Shown here: positions 15,517-23,795 of the stretch, one piece after another
Layout of the letters: each line of letters begins with the position of its first letter
Position numbering within the stretch: the stretch's first letter is position 1
NCBI GenBank assembly: GCA_000720995.1
Contig: JOEL01000003.1
Location: forward strand, 310,001 to 374,000
Direction: 5' to 3'
Origin: Streptomyces celluloflavus
GTDB taxonomy: Bacteria; Actinomycetota; Actinomycetes; Streptomycetales; Streptomycetaceae
Length of the DNA: 64,000 nt
Notes under the pieces: model-generated
Told to the model about the DNA's origin: nothing
Databases searched by the model: none
Seen by the model: only the letters and a program-made list of their open reading frames with translations
Translations under genes and position numbers: made by a program

Positions 15517-16271
15517 CCGGGGCAACCGACAGGGTGGCATTGGTGACCGGGGCCAGCAGCGGAATCGGAGCGGCCACCGCGCGCCTGCTGGCCACACGAG
15601 GGCTGCGCGTGGTGGTCAACTACCTGCACAGCGCCGAGGCGGCCGCGGAGGTCGTGGCCGGCATCGAGGCCGCAGGTGGTCAGGCCATGGCCGTGCAGGC
15701 CGATGTGCGCGAGGCGACGGCGGTCGCGAGCATGGTCGAGCAGGTCCGGGCGGCATGGGGCGGTATCGACGTGCTGGTGCACAACGCGCTCACCCCGTAT
15801 GCGGTCAAGCCCTTCCAGGAGATGACGTGGGAAGAACTGGGCGGCAAGCTCGACGACGAGATGCGTGCGGCGTTCGCGGTCACCAAAGCCGTCCTGCCCG
15901 CCATGGCCGAAACGGGCCGGGGACGCATCGTCTATCTCGGTACCGGTCTCAGCCGCCGGCCCCGGGAAGGCATGATCGCCCTGGGCACGGCCAAGGCCGC
16001 ACTGACGCAGTTCGCCCGGTACCTCGCCCAGGAACTGGGCCCGCGGGGCATCACGGTCAACGTCGTCGAGCCCGGCCCGGTGGACGACACCCGCATGGCG
16101 GCGGACGTGTTCGACGCGGAGCACAAGCGACGGCAAGTGGCCGCTACTCCCCTGGGCCGCCTGGCGCACCCGGACGACGTCGCCCAAGCCGTCGCCTTCT
16201 ACGCCGGCGAGGACAACGCCTTCATGACCGGTACCACGGCCGCGGTCAACGGCGGGATGTCCATGTACTGA
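15513..16271 (+). CDS. SDR-fold protein with the catalytic Tyr replaced by Leu
   Basis: A 252-residue SDR with intact cofactor loop TGASSGIGAAT, the NAD(P)-type strand VVVNYLHS, DVLVHNA and the terminal GTTAAVNGGMSMY. At the active site YxxxK is replaced by LGTAK (Leu157, Lys161), and the usual Ser position reads Thr in YLGTGLSRRP. Without Tyr the classical hydride-transfer mechanism is not expected, so it may be a non-redox or cofactor-binding member. AGGAGG lies 8 nt before the ATG, inside the preceding ORF. An NMT1-like protein follows in the same direction; the set forms a small accessory operon near an integrase remnant. Confidence 0.88.
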   Translation: MTGATDRVALVTGASSGIGAATARLLATRGLRVVVNYLHSAEAAAEVVAGIEAAGGQAMAVQADVREATAVASMVEQVRAAWGGIDVLVHNALTPYAVKPFQEMTWEELGGKLDDEMRAAFAVTKAVLPAMAETGRGRIVYLGTGLSRRPREGMIALGTAKAALTQFARYLAQELGPRGITVNVVEPGPVDDTRMAADVFDAEHKRRQVAATPLGRLAHPDDVAQAVAFYAGEDNAFMTGTTAAVNGGMSMY

Positions 16272-16427
16272 CGCCCCGCCGCCCTGCGCACACGGGGCCC
16301 TGCCGTCCCGGCCCGGCCGACGGCCGGACCACATCCGGCGCACCGTCACATGGGCACCATGAGCGTCAGCGGCCGAGCCCGCGGCACGGGCCGGCGCACA
16401 GCGGTGACACGATCAAGGAACACGTTC

Positions 16428-17309
16428 ATGTATACGATCGATCTCGCCTACGTCGGGCGGGGCCTGCATGAGGAACTGGTCGCCTATATCGCCGACCAGC
16501 AGGGCTACTACGCCGACGAGGGCGTCCACGTCGCACTGCGCGATGGCTGTTCCTGGGACGAGGAGCGGCTGCGCCACGGCGCCACCATCGGGCTCGGCCG
16601 GGCGCTGCAGTCCCGACTCGCCAACGGCATCCCCTGGGTCGCGCTCCATGTCAACACCCACCACCCGCTGTTCTGGTTCCTCGCCCGCCCCGGCCCGACC
16701 ACCCTGGCCGACCTGACCGGCCGACGGCTGGCGGTACACGCCGCCCACACCGCACCCGGGTGCTTCGCCCGGATCGTGCTGCGCCAGGCCGGCCTCGATC
16801 CGGACCGCGACATCCACACCGTCGTCCGCCCGCCCGGCGACTACGGCATGGACCTGCGCCGGCTGCACGACGGCGGGATCGACGCCGCACTGGTCGGCAG
16901 CACCATGGCACCGGAGGCGATAGCCGCCGAGCACGGCTGGCGGGTGCTGGCCTGGGTCGGCGACCACTTCCGGATCCCCACCGTAGGCGTGGCCGTCGAC
17001 CCCACTCACATCCGCCCGGACGACCCCGCGGTCCAGGCCGTCGTACGAGCCCACCGGCGCGCCCTACAGGTGATCCACAACGATTCCGGGACCGCGGTGC
17101 GGCACATCCGGACGTTCCTCGGCCGGCACACCGCAGACGAAGCCCGAGCCCACTACGAGGCGTTCATCGCACCGTATTTCACCACCGACGGCCAGGCCGA
17201 CCTCGGCATCGGCGCCACCGCGATCACCGCAGTAGCCGCCGAACTCGGCGTCCCCGCCACCGTCACCGCAGCCGAGTTCTACCGCACCGCGGCCACCTGT
17301 CCTCGCTGA
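16428..17309 (+). CDS. NMT1/THI5-like periplasmic-binding-fold protein without signal peptide
   Basis: A 293-residue protein with the type-II solute-binding fold of the NMT1/SsuA group: FMYTIDLAYVG at the N-terminus, then YIADQQGYYADEGVHV, LADLTGRRLAVHAAH, GGIDAALVGSTM and FRIPTVGVAVD. It starts directly with the first beta strand, with no signal peptide or lipobox, and no ABC permease or ATPase gene is adjacent. Cytoplasmic members of this fold include pyrimidine (HMP) synthases and substrate-sensing proteins, so an enzymatic or sensory role is possible. AAGGAA precedes the ATG. It lies 156 bp after the Tyr-less SDR gene, probably on the same transcript. Confidence 0.8.
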   Translation: MYTIDLAYVGRGLHEELVAYIADQQGYYADEGVHVALRDGCSWDEERLRHGATIGLGRALQSRLANGIPWVALHVNTHHPLFWFLARPGPTTLADLTGRRLAVHAAHTAPGCFARIVLRQAGLDPDRDIHTVVRPPGDYGMDLRRLHDGGIDAALVGSTMAPEAIAAEHGWRVLAWVGDHFRIPTVGVAVDPTHIRPDDPAVQAVVRAHRRALQVIHNDSGTAVRHIRTFLGRHTADEARAHYEAFIAPYFTTDGQADLGIGATAITAVAAELGVPATVTAAEFYRTAATCPR

Positions 17310-17439
17310 GGGCCCTTTTGCCCGCGGTCAGTCGGGGCAGCAGCCGGGTCGCGCCGGACTGCCGGTGGATCCACTCGACCGCGTCGCCCTCGGCCGTTGC
17401 ACCTGCTCCCCGGACTGCATCGGCCGAACCGGGCAAGGC

Positions 17440-17489
17440 CAGCCGGTCAAGGTCAGCCGGTCAAAATGAGTGGAACTGTTTACTCCACT
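17440..17489 (+). promoter_or_regulatory. Direct and inverted repeats upstream of the GH84 operon
   Basis: CAGCCGGTCAA occurs at 17440-17450 and 17454-17464 (period 14), followed by AGTGGA (17469-17474) and TCCACT (17484-17489) around a 9-bp A/T-rich centre. The block begins about 145 bp before the first gene of the operon, in a locally AT-richer stretch. It could be an operator for a sugar-responsive regulator; no perfect DasR consensus is present. Confidence 0.36.
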
Positions 17490-17583
17490 TTGGGCGTCAA
17501 TTAGTTGAATCGTCGTCCTTGAGGGCCTCCGAGTGCCCTTGGCCACGGGCGAACCGCCGAATGCTCGATCCCGAGGGAAGTTC

Positions 17584-18018
17584 ATGCACACCTCTCCTGA
17601 CCCCGCCTCCGGCCCCTTCGAACCGGTACCGGCCACGGGCGGCGGCACCCCGCCGTCCGCGTGTTCCGGCAACCGTTTCCGTGGTTGCTCATCCCGGCAG
17701 ACAACTGCCGTGCTGCTACTGGTCTTCGGGGGATTCCTGCTGCCCGTCGTCGGCTGGCTGCTCGGCCTGGCCCTGTGGATACCGGCCCGTGGATGGAGCG
17801 TGCGCGCCAAAATGGCAGGGGTCCTGGTATGGCCTGTCGCCGCCCTGGGCCTGACGGTCACCAGCGCCGCCACGTACTGGCTCGTCCTGCCCCTGGGCGA
17901 CCCGCTGTCGGCCATCGCCACCTCGCTGTTCCTCCTCGTCCCCAGCAGCTGGTTCCTGCTGCTGCTCCTGGCGGCCTGGGCACTTCTCGGCGCCTGCAAC
18001 AGGGGGGCGCGCCGATGA
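17584..18018 (+). CDS. Small membrane protein coupled to GH84 hexosaminidase
   Basis: A 144-residue protein with a hydrophilic N-terminal 38 residues (Pro/Ser/Gly-rich) and three to four hydrophobic segments (TAVLLLVFGGFLLPVVGWLL, MAGVLVWPVAALGLTV, LSAIATSLFLLVPSSWFLLL). No family is recognised. GAGGG stands ahead of the ATG. The stop overlaps the GH84 start in ATGA, so the two are translated together; it may help localise the lipoprotein enzyme or act in the same surface process. The ORF could be read further upstream, but without a ribosome site. Confidence 0.74.
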   Translation: MHTSPDPASGPFEPVPATGGGTPPSACSGNRFRGCSSRQTTAVLLLVFGGFLLPVVGWLLGLALWIPARGWSVRAKMAGVLVWPVAALGLTVTSAATYWLVLPLGDPLSAIATSLFLLVPSSWFLLLLLAAWALLGACNRGARR

Positions 18019-20015
18019 TCAGCCGCAGGATCGTCACCACGTTTCTCGGCGCGGGCCTGCTGCTCTCCGGCTGTGCGCCCGGGGACGCACCAGGCTCCGC
18101 CGGCCGTTCCGTCCCCCGCACTCCCAAGGCTCCGTCGATCGCTCTGGAGGCGGTTGCCGGCAAGGCTCTGCCGACGGTGTCACCGACCCCGCAGCAAATG
18201 CGCCGTACCGGCCCGGACCTGCCCGTGCCCCGCCTGGTGGACGTCCTCACCGCTGAAGGGGCGGACCCCCGCTGTGCGGATATCGTCGGCCGGGCGCTGC
18301 GACGCGCGGGCGCCGCCGACGTCCGCGTCAGCCCCGCCGGGTCGGCCCCGCGCTCCCCCCGCCCGCTGACCGTCGTCCTCGGCAACGCCGCGGCCCCGCC
18401 CATGGCCGGCATGCTCCAGCGCAGCAGAGCCTTCACCGCCGGGCCCTTGCCACCGGAGGGTTACCAGATCACCGCCGGCAGCCTCGGCGGCCGCACCGCG
18501 GTCCTGCTGGCCGGGGCCGACGATGACGGCGTCTTCTACGCCGCCCAGACCTTTGCCCAACTGGCCGGTGACCGCCGGATCGCGGGTGCCACGGTCGTCG
18601 ACCATCCCGCGATGCCCCTGCGTGGTGTCGTGGAGGGCTTCTACGGCAAACCCTGGACCCACCAGGAACGCATGGACCAGATCGCGTTCTTCGGTTCCGT
18701 CAAGCTCAACACCTACCTCTACGCGCCCAAGGACGATCCGTACGAACGGGATCGCTGGCGCGATCCGTATCCCGCCCGCCAGGCACGGGAGCTGGCCGAG
18801 CTCGCCCGCCACGCGGCCGCCCATCATGTGCGCTTCACGTACGTCCTCTCCCCGGGCAAGTCCATCGGCTACAACGATGCCGGTGACCGCAAGGCCCTGA
18901 CCGGCAAACTCCGGTTCCTGTACGACCTCGGGATCAAGGACTTCGCCCTCGCCTTCGACGACGTCCACCCCCTCCCCGTGTGGAACAGCGCCGCGGACCT
19001 GGCCCGCTACGGCACCGTCTCCGAACAGGCTGCCGCCGCCGCCCAGAGCGACCTGACCAACCGCGTCCAGCGCGAGTTCGCCGACCGCCATCCCGGCGTA
19101 CGGCCACTGCAGTTCGTCCCCACCCAGTACAGCGACCTCGCGGACTCCCCTTACAAGAAGACACTGCGCCGCACCCTGGACAGCCGGGTGAAGGTGTGGT
19201 GGACCGGCGCCGACGTGGTACCCACCTCCATCACCAGCGGCCAGGCACGCCGGGCGGCCGATGTGTGGGGCCACGACGTGCTGCTGTGGGACAACTACCC
19301 CACCAATGACTACGACCGCGCCGCAGGACGCCTCCTGCTCGCTCCCTACGACAAGCGCACCCCCGAGCTCGGCGAGCACCTCGGCGGCCTCGCCCTGAAC
19401 CCGATGAACCAGGCATCGGCCAGCAAGATCGCCGAATTCACCGGCGCCGACTACGCATGGAACCCCCGCGCCTACCGGCCCGCCGATTCCTGGCGCGCGG
19501 CCGCCGCGTATCTCACCGGGGGCAACCAGCAGACCACCCGGGCCCTGCTGGTGTTCCTCGACACCCAGCATCTGGCGCCCAGTTGGTCGGACGCCCCGTG
19601 GCAGCCACCCGCCCCGGCTCTCAAAGCCCGGCTCGACGCCGTCGAACGCTCCTGGCGAGCGGGCAGGAAGGACCGAGCGGTCGCCGCCCTGCGGGCACAG
19701 GTCGATGCGCTCGCGCAGGCCCCCGGCCGGATCCGCCAAGGAGTCACCGACCCCGGCTTCGTCACCGAGGCCAAGCCCTGGCTGGATGCCCTCACGCTGT
19801 GGGCCCAAGCGCTCCGGCACACTTGCAAAGCGCTCGAACTCCGCAGCAGCGGCCGCAGCACCCAAGCGACCCGCTCCTTCACCGCCGCCGCCGACGTCGC
19901 ACGCCAGGCATCCGCAATCCGCACCCTCCCCGGTGCCACCAGACCGCAGGGCACAATCAAGATCGCCGACGGCGTCCTCGACACCTTCATCCAGCGCGCC
20001 CCCCAACTCACCTGA
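18015..20015 (+). CDS. GH84 beta-N-acetylglucosaminidase lipoprotein
   Basis: A 666-residue secreted lipoprotein with signal peptide and lipobox LLLSGC (Cys about residue 19). An N-terminal GH20b-like domain (residues about 80-190) precedes the NAGidase catalytic domain, which opens with the hallmark RGVVEGFYGKPWTHQERM and contains the catalytic Asp pair in LAFDDVHP (Asp315, Asp316). WNPRAYRPADSW and a helical C-terminal region follow. Family enzymes cleave terminal beta-linked GlcNAc by substrate-assisted catalysis; likely substrates are chitin fragments, glycoproteins or glycans outside the cell. It is coupled to the upstream membrane protein. A second hexosaminidase (GH3) lies 10 kb away. 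Confidence 0.94.
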   Translation: MISRRIVTTFLGAGLLLSGCAPGDAPGSAGRSVPRTPKAPSIALEAVAGKALPTVSPTPQQMRRTGPDLPVPRLVDVLTAEGADPRCADIVGRALRRAGAADVRVSPAGSAPRSPRPLTVVLGNAAAPPMAGMLQRSRAFTAGPLPPEGYQITAGSLGGRTAVLLAGADDDGVFYAAQTFAQLAGDRRIAGATVVDHPAMPLRGVVEGFYGKPWTHQERMDQIAFFGSVKLNTYLYAPKDDPYERDRWRDPYPARQARELAELARHAAAHHVRFTYVLSPGKSIGYNDAGDRKALTGKLRFLYDLGIKDFALAFDDVHPLPVWNSAADLARYGTVSEQAAAAAQSDLTNRVQREFADRHPGVRPLQFVPTQYSDLADSPYKKTLRRTLDSRVKVWWTGADVVPTSITSGQARRAADVWGHDVLLWDNYPTNDYDRAAGRLLLAPYDKRTPELGEHLGGLALNPMNQASASKIAEFTGADYAWNPRAYRPADSWRAAAAYLTGGNQQTTRALLVFLDTQHLAPSWSDAPWQPPAPALKARLDAVERSWRAGRKDRAVAALRAQVDALAQAPGRIRQGVTDPGFVTEAKPWLDALTLWAQALRHTCKALELRSSGRSTQATRSFTAAADVARQASAIRTLPGATRPQGTIKIADGVLDTFIQRAPQLT

Positions 20016-20202
20016 AACACCGGGGAGTTCGCCGCCCCGCTCCCCGCGCGGCGCGGGCTGCCGACCGTCGCGCCGTCCACCGGCCCCGAGCCGGGGCGCT
20101 CCCGCAGACGTGGGTGCCGCCGCCGGAGCCGGTACGGACGGGTGTCCTGCGCCCGCGCCGGAAGGTCTTCGGCGTCCGGGGCAGGGCCGCGCGGGCCGCT
20201 GC

Positions 20203-20241
20203 TTGACCTTGACACAGTGACAAGGTCTTCACTGTGTCAAG
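20203..20241 (+). promoter_or_regulatory. MerR-type promoter with two nested inverted repeats
   Basis: -35 TTGACC (20203-20208), a 19-bp spacer and -10 TTCACT (20228-20233). The spacer contains the dyad GACCTTG (20205-20211)/CAAGGTC (20221-20227), the usual MerR arrangement. A second, longer dyad overlaps it: CTTGACACAGTGA (20208-20220) and TCACTGTGTCAAG (20229-20241), 13 bp without mismatch around an 8-nt loop, ending right at the GGAGG ribosome site. The MerR-HEAT protein two genes downstream is the likely regulator. Confidence 0.76.
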
Positions 20242-20253
20242 GAGGTGGTCCCG

Positions 20254-20925
20254 ATGACCGTGCCGAAAGAGGACACGAACACGATGCGAGCTCTGCAGGG
20301 GCTGGAGAACGACAGCTCGTCGGTCCGGCTGCAGGCGGCGCTGGCGGTCGGTACGGCCCCGGAGCCGGCGTTCATCGGCAAGCTCATCGAGCGCTGCGCG
20401 ATCGAGCCCGAGTTCTCCGTGCGCGAAATGCTGACCTGGGCACTCACCCGCCACGCGGCATCGATGACGCTCCCGGTGCTGCTCGACGAAGTCCGCTCGG
20501 AGCGTGCGCAGGCACGGAGCCAGGCGTTGCACACGCTGTCCAAGATCGGGGATCGGCGAGCGTGGCCGGCGATCACACCGGCGCTGGTGTCCGACGCCGA
20601 CGACGAGGTGGCCCGGAGCGCCTGGCGGGCAGCGGTCGTGCTCGTGCCCGAGGGTGCGGAGCACGAGTTGGCCGTAGTGTTGGCGACACAGCTCGGGCGC
20701 GGCGAACGTGCGACGCAGCTCAGCCTCAGCCGGGCGCTGATCGCGCTCGGGGAGGCGATGCTGCCGACGGTGGGCGCCGCGACGGCGGATCCCGACCCTC
20801 GTGTGCGCACGCACGCGATCGCCACGGAACGGCTGTGGCGCGACCCGGATGCCGGATTCGAGTTCGCGATCGAGGAGGCGAAGCGCATCGTCGCCCTCGG
20901 CAGGGCCGGCCAGAAGGAGCGGTAG
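20254..20925 (+). CDS. HEAT-repeat protein
   Basis: A 223-residue all-helical protein made of about five HEAT-type helical pairs: SSVRLQAALAVG, FSVREMLTWALTRH, ARSQALHTLSKIGDRRAWPAI, EVARSAWRAAVVL and ATQLSLSRALIALGEAMLP. Such superhelices bind proteins, nucleic acids or modified bases; the family also includes AlkD-like DNA glycosylases, but no catalytic residue can be assigned here. AGGAGG lies 8 nt before the ATG. It is followed after 3 bp by a MerR regulator that itself carries HEAT repeats, and both lie behind a MerR-type promoter, so it probably takes part in the response that regulator controls. Confidence 0.86.
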   Translation: MTVPKEDTNTMRALQGLENDSSSVRLQAALAVGTAPEPAFIGKLIERCAIEPEFSVREMLTWALTRHAASMTLPVLLDEVRSERAQARSQALHTLSKIGDRRAWPAITPALVSDADDEVARSAWRAAVVLVPEGAEHELAVVLATQLGRGERATQLSLSRALIALGEAMLPTVGAATADPDPRVRTHAIATERLWRDPDAGFEFAIEEAKRIVALGRAGQKER

Positions 20926-20928
20926 GCA

Positions 20929-21936
20929 TTGTTGATCGGTGATGTCGCGCGACGGTCCGGGGTCAGCGCCCGCATGCTCAGGCATTACGAATCGCTCGGC
21001 CTGGTGCGGCCAACGGGTCGCACCGATTCCGGCTATCGGGAGTACTCCGGCGAGGACATCCGGCGCATCTTCCACATCGAGAGCCTTCGGTCATTGGGGC
21101 TGTCGCTGCGCGACGTCGGGCGCGCGCTCGATGACCCCGGCTTCGCGCCCGCGGAGCTCGTCGACGGCCTCATCCGCCAGACGCGAGACCGCATCGCGGC
21201 GGAGACGGAGCTGCTCACGCGACTCCGCCGGATCGGTGCCGCGGAGCCCGCGGGCTGGGAGGAGGTCCTCCAGATCGTCACGCTCCTCCAGGCGTTGGGG
21301 TCGAAGAGCGCGGGGGCGCGGCAGCGCGCGGCCCTGTCCGCGGTCGAGGACGTTCCCGTGCCGGTCGAAGCACTGGTCGAGGCCGTGCTGAGCGAGCCGG
21401 ACCCGCACGTCGCCGGAGCCCTTCGGTGGGCTCTGGCGCAGACGGGCGAGGACGGGCCGGCACTGCTGGCGGAGGGCCTCGGCTCACCCGCGGCCGAGGT
21501 ACGGAAACGTGCTGTCCGGTCCATCGCCGAGATTCCGAACGGTGCGGCGACCGCACTGCTGCGGGACGCCCTCGCCCACCCCGACATCGTGGTCCGCGGG
21601 TACGCGGCTCTGGCGCTCGGGGCGCGTGGAGTGGCGGACGCGGTCCCGACGCTCATCGACATGATCGTCGAGGAGAGGAACGATGCCGACGCAGCCGATG
21701 CGTTGAGCACGCTGGCGAGTGATCCCGCGTGGGCGGATCAGATCGCCACCGGGCTCGTCGACTGCCTCGCCCGCGGCACCCTTGGCGCGCCTGCACGTCG
21801 ACGGCTGGCACAGGCGCTCGCGGACATCCCGGGGCTCACGACGTCACGTGCCCTCGCGGATCTGTCACATGACGAAGACCGTGCCGTCGCGCTCACCGCG
21901 ACATACGTTCTCACGCTGCGCGACGCACGACAGTGA
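20929..21936 (+). CDS. MerR-family regulator fused to a HEAT-repeat domain
   Basis: A 335-residue fusion. Residues 1-70 form a typical MerR winged helix (IGDVARRSGVSARMLRHYESLGL, then SGYREYSGEDIRRI), followed by the long dimerisation helix with RDRIAAETELLTRL. Instead of a short effector-binding tail it continues with about 200 residues of HEAT-like repeats (PHVAGALRWALAQTG, AEVRKRAVRSIAEIPN, IVVRGYAALALGARG). The start is taken as TTG 20929, 9 nt after AAGGAG; a second TTG follows. By inference it senses a ligand or protein through the HEAT domain and activates its own promoter upstream of the HEAT gene. Confidence 0.9.
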   Translation: MLIGDVARRSGVSARMLRHYESLGLVRPTGRTDSGYREYSGEDIRRIFHIESLRSLGLSLRDVGRALDDPGFAPAELVDGLIRQTRDRIAAETELLTRLRRIGAAEPAGWEEVLQIVTLLQALGSKSAGARQRAALSAVEDVPVPVEALVEAVLSEPDPHVAGALRWALAQTGEDGPALLAEGLGSPAAEVRKRAVRSIAEIPNGAATALLRDALAHPDIVVRGYAALALGARGVADAVPTLIDMIVEERNDADAADALSTLASDPAWADQIATGLVDCLARGTLGAPARRRLAQALADIPGLTTSRALADLSHDEDRAVALTATYVLTLRDARQ

Positions 21937-22000
21937 ATCTCTCCTGAGGTGCTGTGTACGGGGCCAGTTGTTGCTGGTCAGCGCCGACAGGCCCACGGAT

Positions 22001-22028
22001 GGACGTCCCAGCGAATGGTGGGGCGTCC
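22001..22028. terminator. Hairpin between the convergent MerR-HEAT and MFS genes
   Basis: GGACGTCCC (22001-22009) pairs with GGGGCGTCC (22020-22028) with one mismatch around a 10-nt loop, in the gap between two convergent genes. It has no U-tract. Confidence 0.36.
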
Positions 22029-22050
22029 ACCCGGGGGCGTCGGGTGTGGC

Positions 22051-23226
22051 TCATGAGATGTCCGCCGTTCGCGGGCTCGTCCAACGGATGCGGGTGCTGC
22101 ACAGGGCCACGACGAGCGCGGAGGCGGCGACGGCTCCCAGACCCCACACCAGGCTGCCGGCGTTCGCTATGAAGCCGATGACCGGCGGTCCGGCCAGCAG
22201 GCCCGTTGTGCCCATGGCGGCGACCAGGGTCAGCGCGTCCGAGCCCTGTCCCGCCGCGGCCACATAGACGCAGGGGGTCACGGCGGCGATGCCCAGCCCG
22301 ACGCAGGCGAACCCGATCAGGGCCGGTACCACGCCGCCGCTCAGCAGGGCGAGCGCCAGCCCCGCGCCGGCCAGTGCGCTGCCGACCAGGACGATGCGCC
22401 CGTCGCCCCAGCGGCTGCGCCAGCCGTCGGCGAAAAGGCGGGCCAATACCATCATTCCCGAGACGACGGCGATGCCCATGGGCGCCAGTTCCACCGATGC
22501 CTTGGCGATATCTTTCAGATAGAGGGCCGACCAGTCGTTCATGGCGCCTTCGGTCACGGTGCCGAACGCCATGGCGCAGCACATCCACAACGTCATACGG
22601 GACGGCATGGTCCAGCCGCGGCGGCTCTTCTTCTCCTTTTCCGCGGCCGGCTGGTCCTCCGTCAGCAGTCCCGGTCCGGCAGAGGCGACCAGCAGCAGAA
22701 GGAGAACGGCCGCCACGCCGAAATGCACGGCCACGGTCGAGGTCACCGTGTTCATGGCCGACGCGAGGACCGCGGCGCACAGGGACCCGCCGCTGAACGT
22801 CGCGTGCAGTTTCGCCATGGCGTTTCGCCGGTACTTGACTTCGAGCGCGGCTCCCTGGGCATTCATGGCGACATTCAGGCACCCCACCAGGATTCCGTCC
22901 ACGCACATGATCACCAGCGCGGTCGGATAGTTCGGGGCCGCGGCCAGGGCGAGGAGCAGTACGGCCAGGCAGAGCGCCGACGCGAACGCCAGGCGCCGGG
23001 AGCCCAGCCGTTTCATCAGCAACGCCACCAGCGGGAAGGACACCGCCGCACCCACACCGGCGGCCATCAGCAGCAGCCCCACTTCCCCCGCGGTGAGGCC
23101 GAGGTCCGTCTTGAGCGCGGGAATTCGCGACGCCCAGGTGGCGTACTGGAAACCGAGAGAACAGAACAGGGCGGCAATCGCCAACTGTGCTCTGCGGAAC
23201 GGATCGTGAACGCGGAACACATGCAT
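22051..23226 (-). CDS. MFS exporter, last gene of the five-gene biosynthetic-like operon
   Basis: A 391-residue major facilitator with twelve predicted helices in two halves around a charged central loop (EDQPAAEKEKKSRRGW). The N-terminal half has FQYATWASRIPALKTDLGLT and the loop motif KRLGSRRLAFA; NVAMNAQGAALE and GAMNDWSALYL are typical of the DHA/YbjJ-like MFS subgroup. It probably exports the product of the operon or confers self-protection. The ATG at 23226 overlaps the GNAT stop in TGATG; an ATG at 23241 would start inside that gene. It is convergent with the MerR-HEAT gene. Confidence 0.91.
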   Translation of the reverse strand: MHVFRVHDPFRRAQLAIAALFCSLGFQYATWASRIPALKTDLGLTAGEVGLLLMAAGVGAAVSFPLVALLMKRLGSRRLAFASALCLAVLLLALAAAPNYPTALVIMCVDGILVGCLNVAMNAQGAALEVKYRRNAMAKLHATFSGGSLCAAVLASAMNTVTSTVAVHFGVAAVLLLLLVASAGPGLLTEDQPAAEKEKKSRRGWTMPSRMTLWMCCAMAFGTVTEGAMNDWSALYLKDIAKASVELAPMGIAVVSGMMVLARLFADGWRSRWGDGRIVLVGSALAGAGLALALLSGGVVPALIGFACVGLGIAAVTPCVYVAAAGQGSDALTLVAAMGTTGLLAGPPVIGFIANAGSLVWGLGAVAASALVVALCSTRIRWTSPRTADIS

Positions 23227-23795
23227 CAGCCCACTTCGCATTGCGATGAGGAACCGCTCGGCACCATGCCGGCCGGCTCCGGATTCCCGGCCCGGCCGGT
23301 CCGCACCGGCCGGAACATGTACACGGCGTTCGCGCCGTAGCTCTCCGCGGGCACGGCCTCGTCATGGGCGATGAATCCGTTCGCCGCCCAGAAGGCCGCG
23401 CTGCCGGCGACGGCGACCAGGGAGATCTGCTCATATCCCTGTGCGCCCGCCGTCGCCGTGACCTGGTACAGGAGATGCTGCGCCAGCCCCCTGCCGCGGA
23501 GGTTCTCCGCGATGACGAGATCGTGCAGATGCAGATTGCGCGAGGGAAAGACGGTCTCTTCCGTCCGGGTCAGATCCGGATACCGGAACGCCGGATAGGG
23601 CAGGGCCAACAGGTAACCCGCCAACTGCTGCCCGAGTTCCAGCACGAAGCAGGTGGACGGCGACGCGTGAACTCGGGACTCCAGCGCGGCCCGTTCCTCC
23701 GACAGCCCGAGGGCGGCATAGGTACGGGATTCCAGCGCGACGATGCCGCCCCAGTCGCCGTCGGAGATATGCCGTATACGCACATCGTGGCTCAT
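23226..23795 (-). CDS. GNAT-family acetyltransferase of the five-gene operon
   Basis: A 189-residue GNAT. The motif LHLHDLVIAENLRGRGLAQH contains the acetyl-CoA loop RGRGLA, and ISLVAVAGSAAFWAANGF closes the fold; the N-terminal half (IRHISDGDWGGIVALESRTY) is also canonical. The extended tail after the domain is short and polar. It likely acetylates an amine made by the preceding decarboxylase, either as a pathway step or for self-resistance (inference). The start overlaps the decarboxylase stop in ATGA and the stop overlaps the MFS start, so it is translated as part of the operon. Confidence 0.88.
   Translation of the reverse strand: MSHDVRIRHISDGDWGGIVALESRTYAALGLSEERAALESRVHASPSTCFVLELGQQLAGYLLALPYPAFRYPDLTRTEETVFPSRNLHLHDLVIAENLRGRGLAQHLLYQVTATAGAQGYEQISLVAVAGSAAFWAANGFIAHDEAVPAESYGANAVYMFRPVRTGRAGNPEPAGMVPSGSSSQCEVG

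Noticed and set aside
14747-17309. Complete integrative element with attachment sites
   Set aside because: Only a recombinase fragment is present. I found no flanking direct repeats, tRNA target, excisionase or replication gene.
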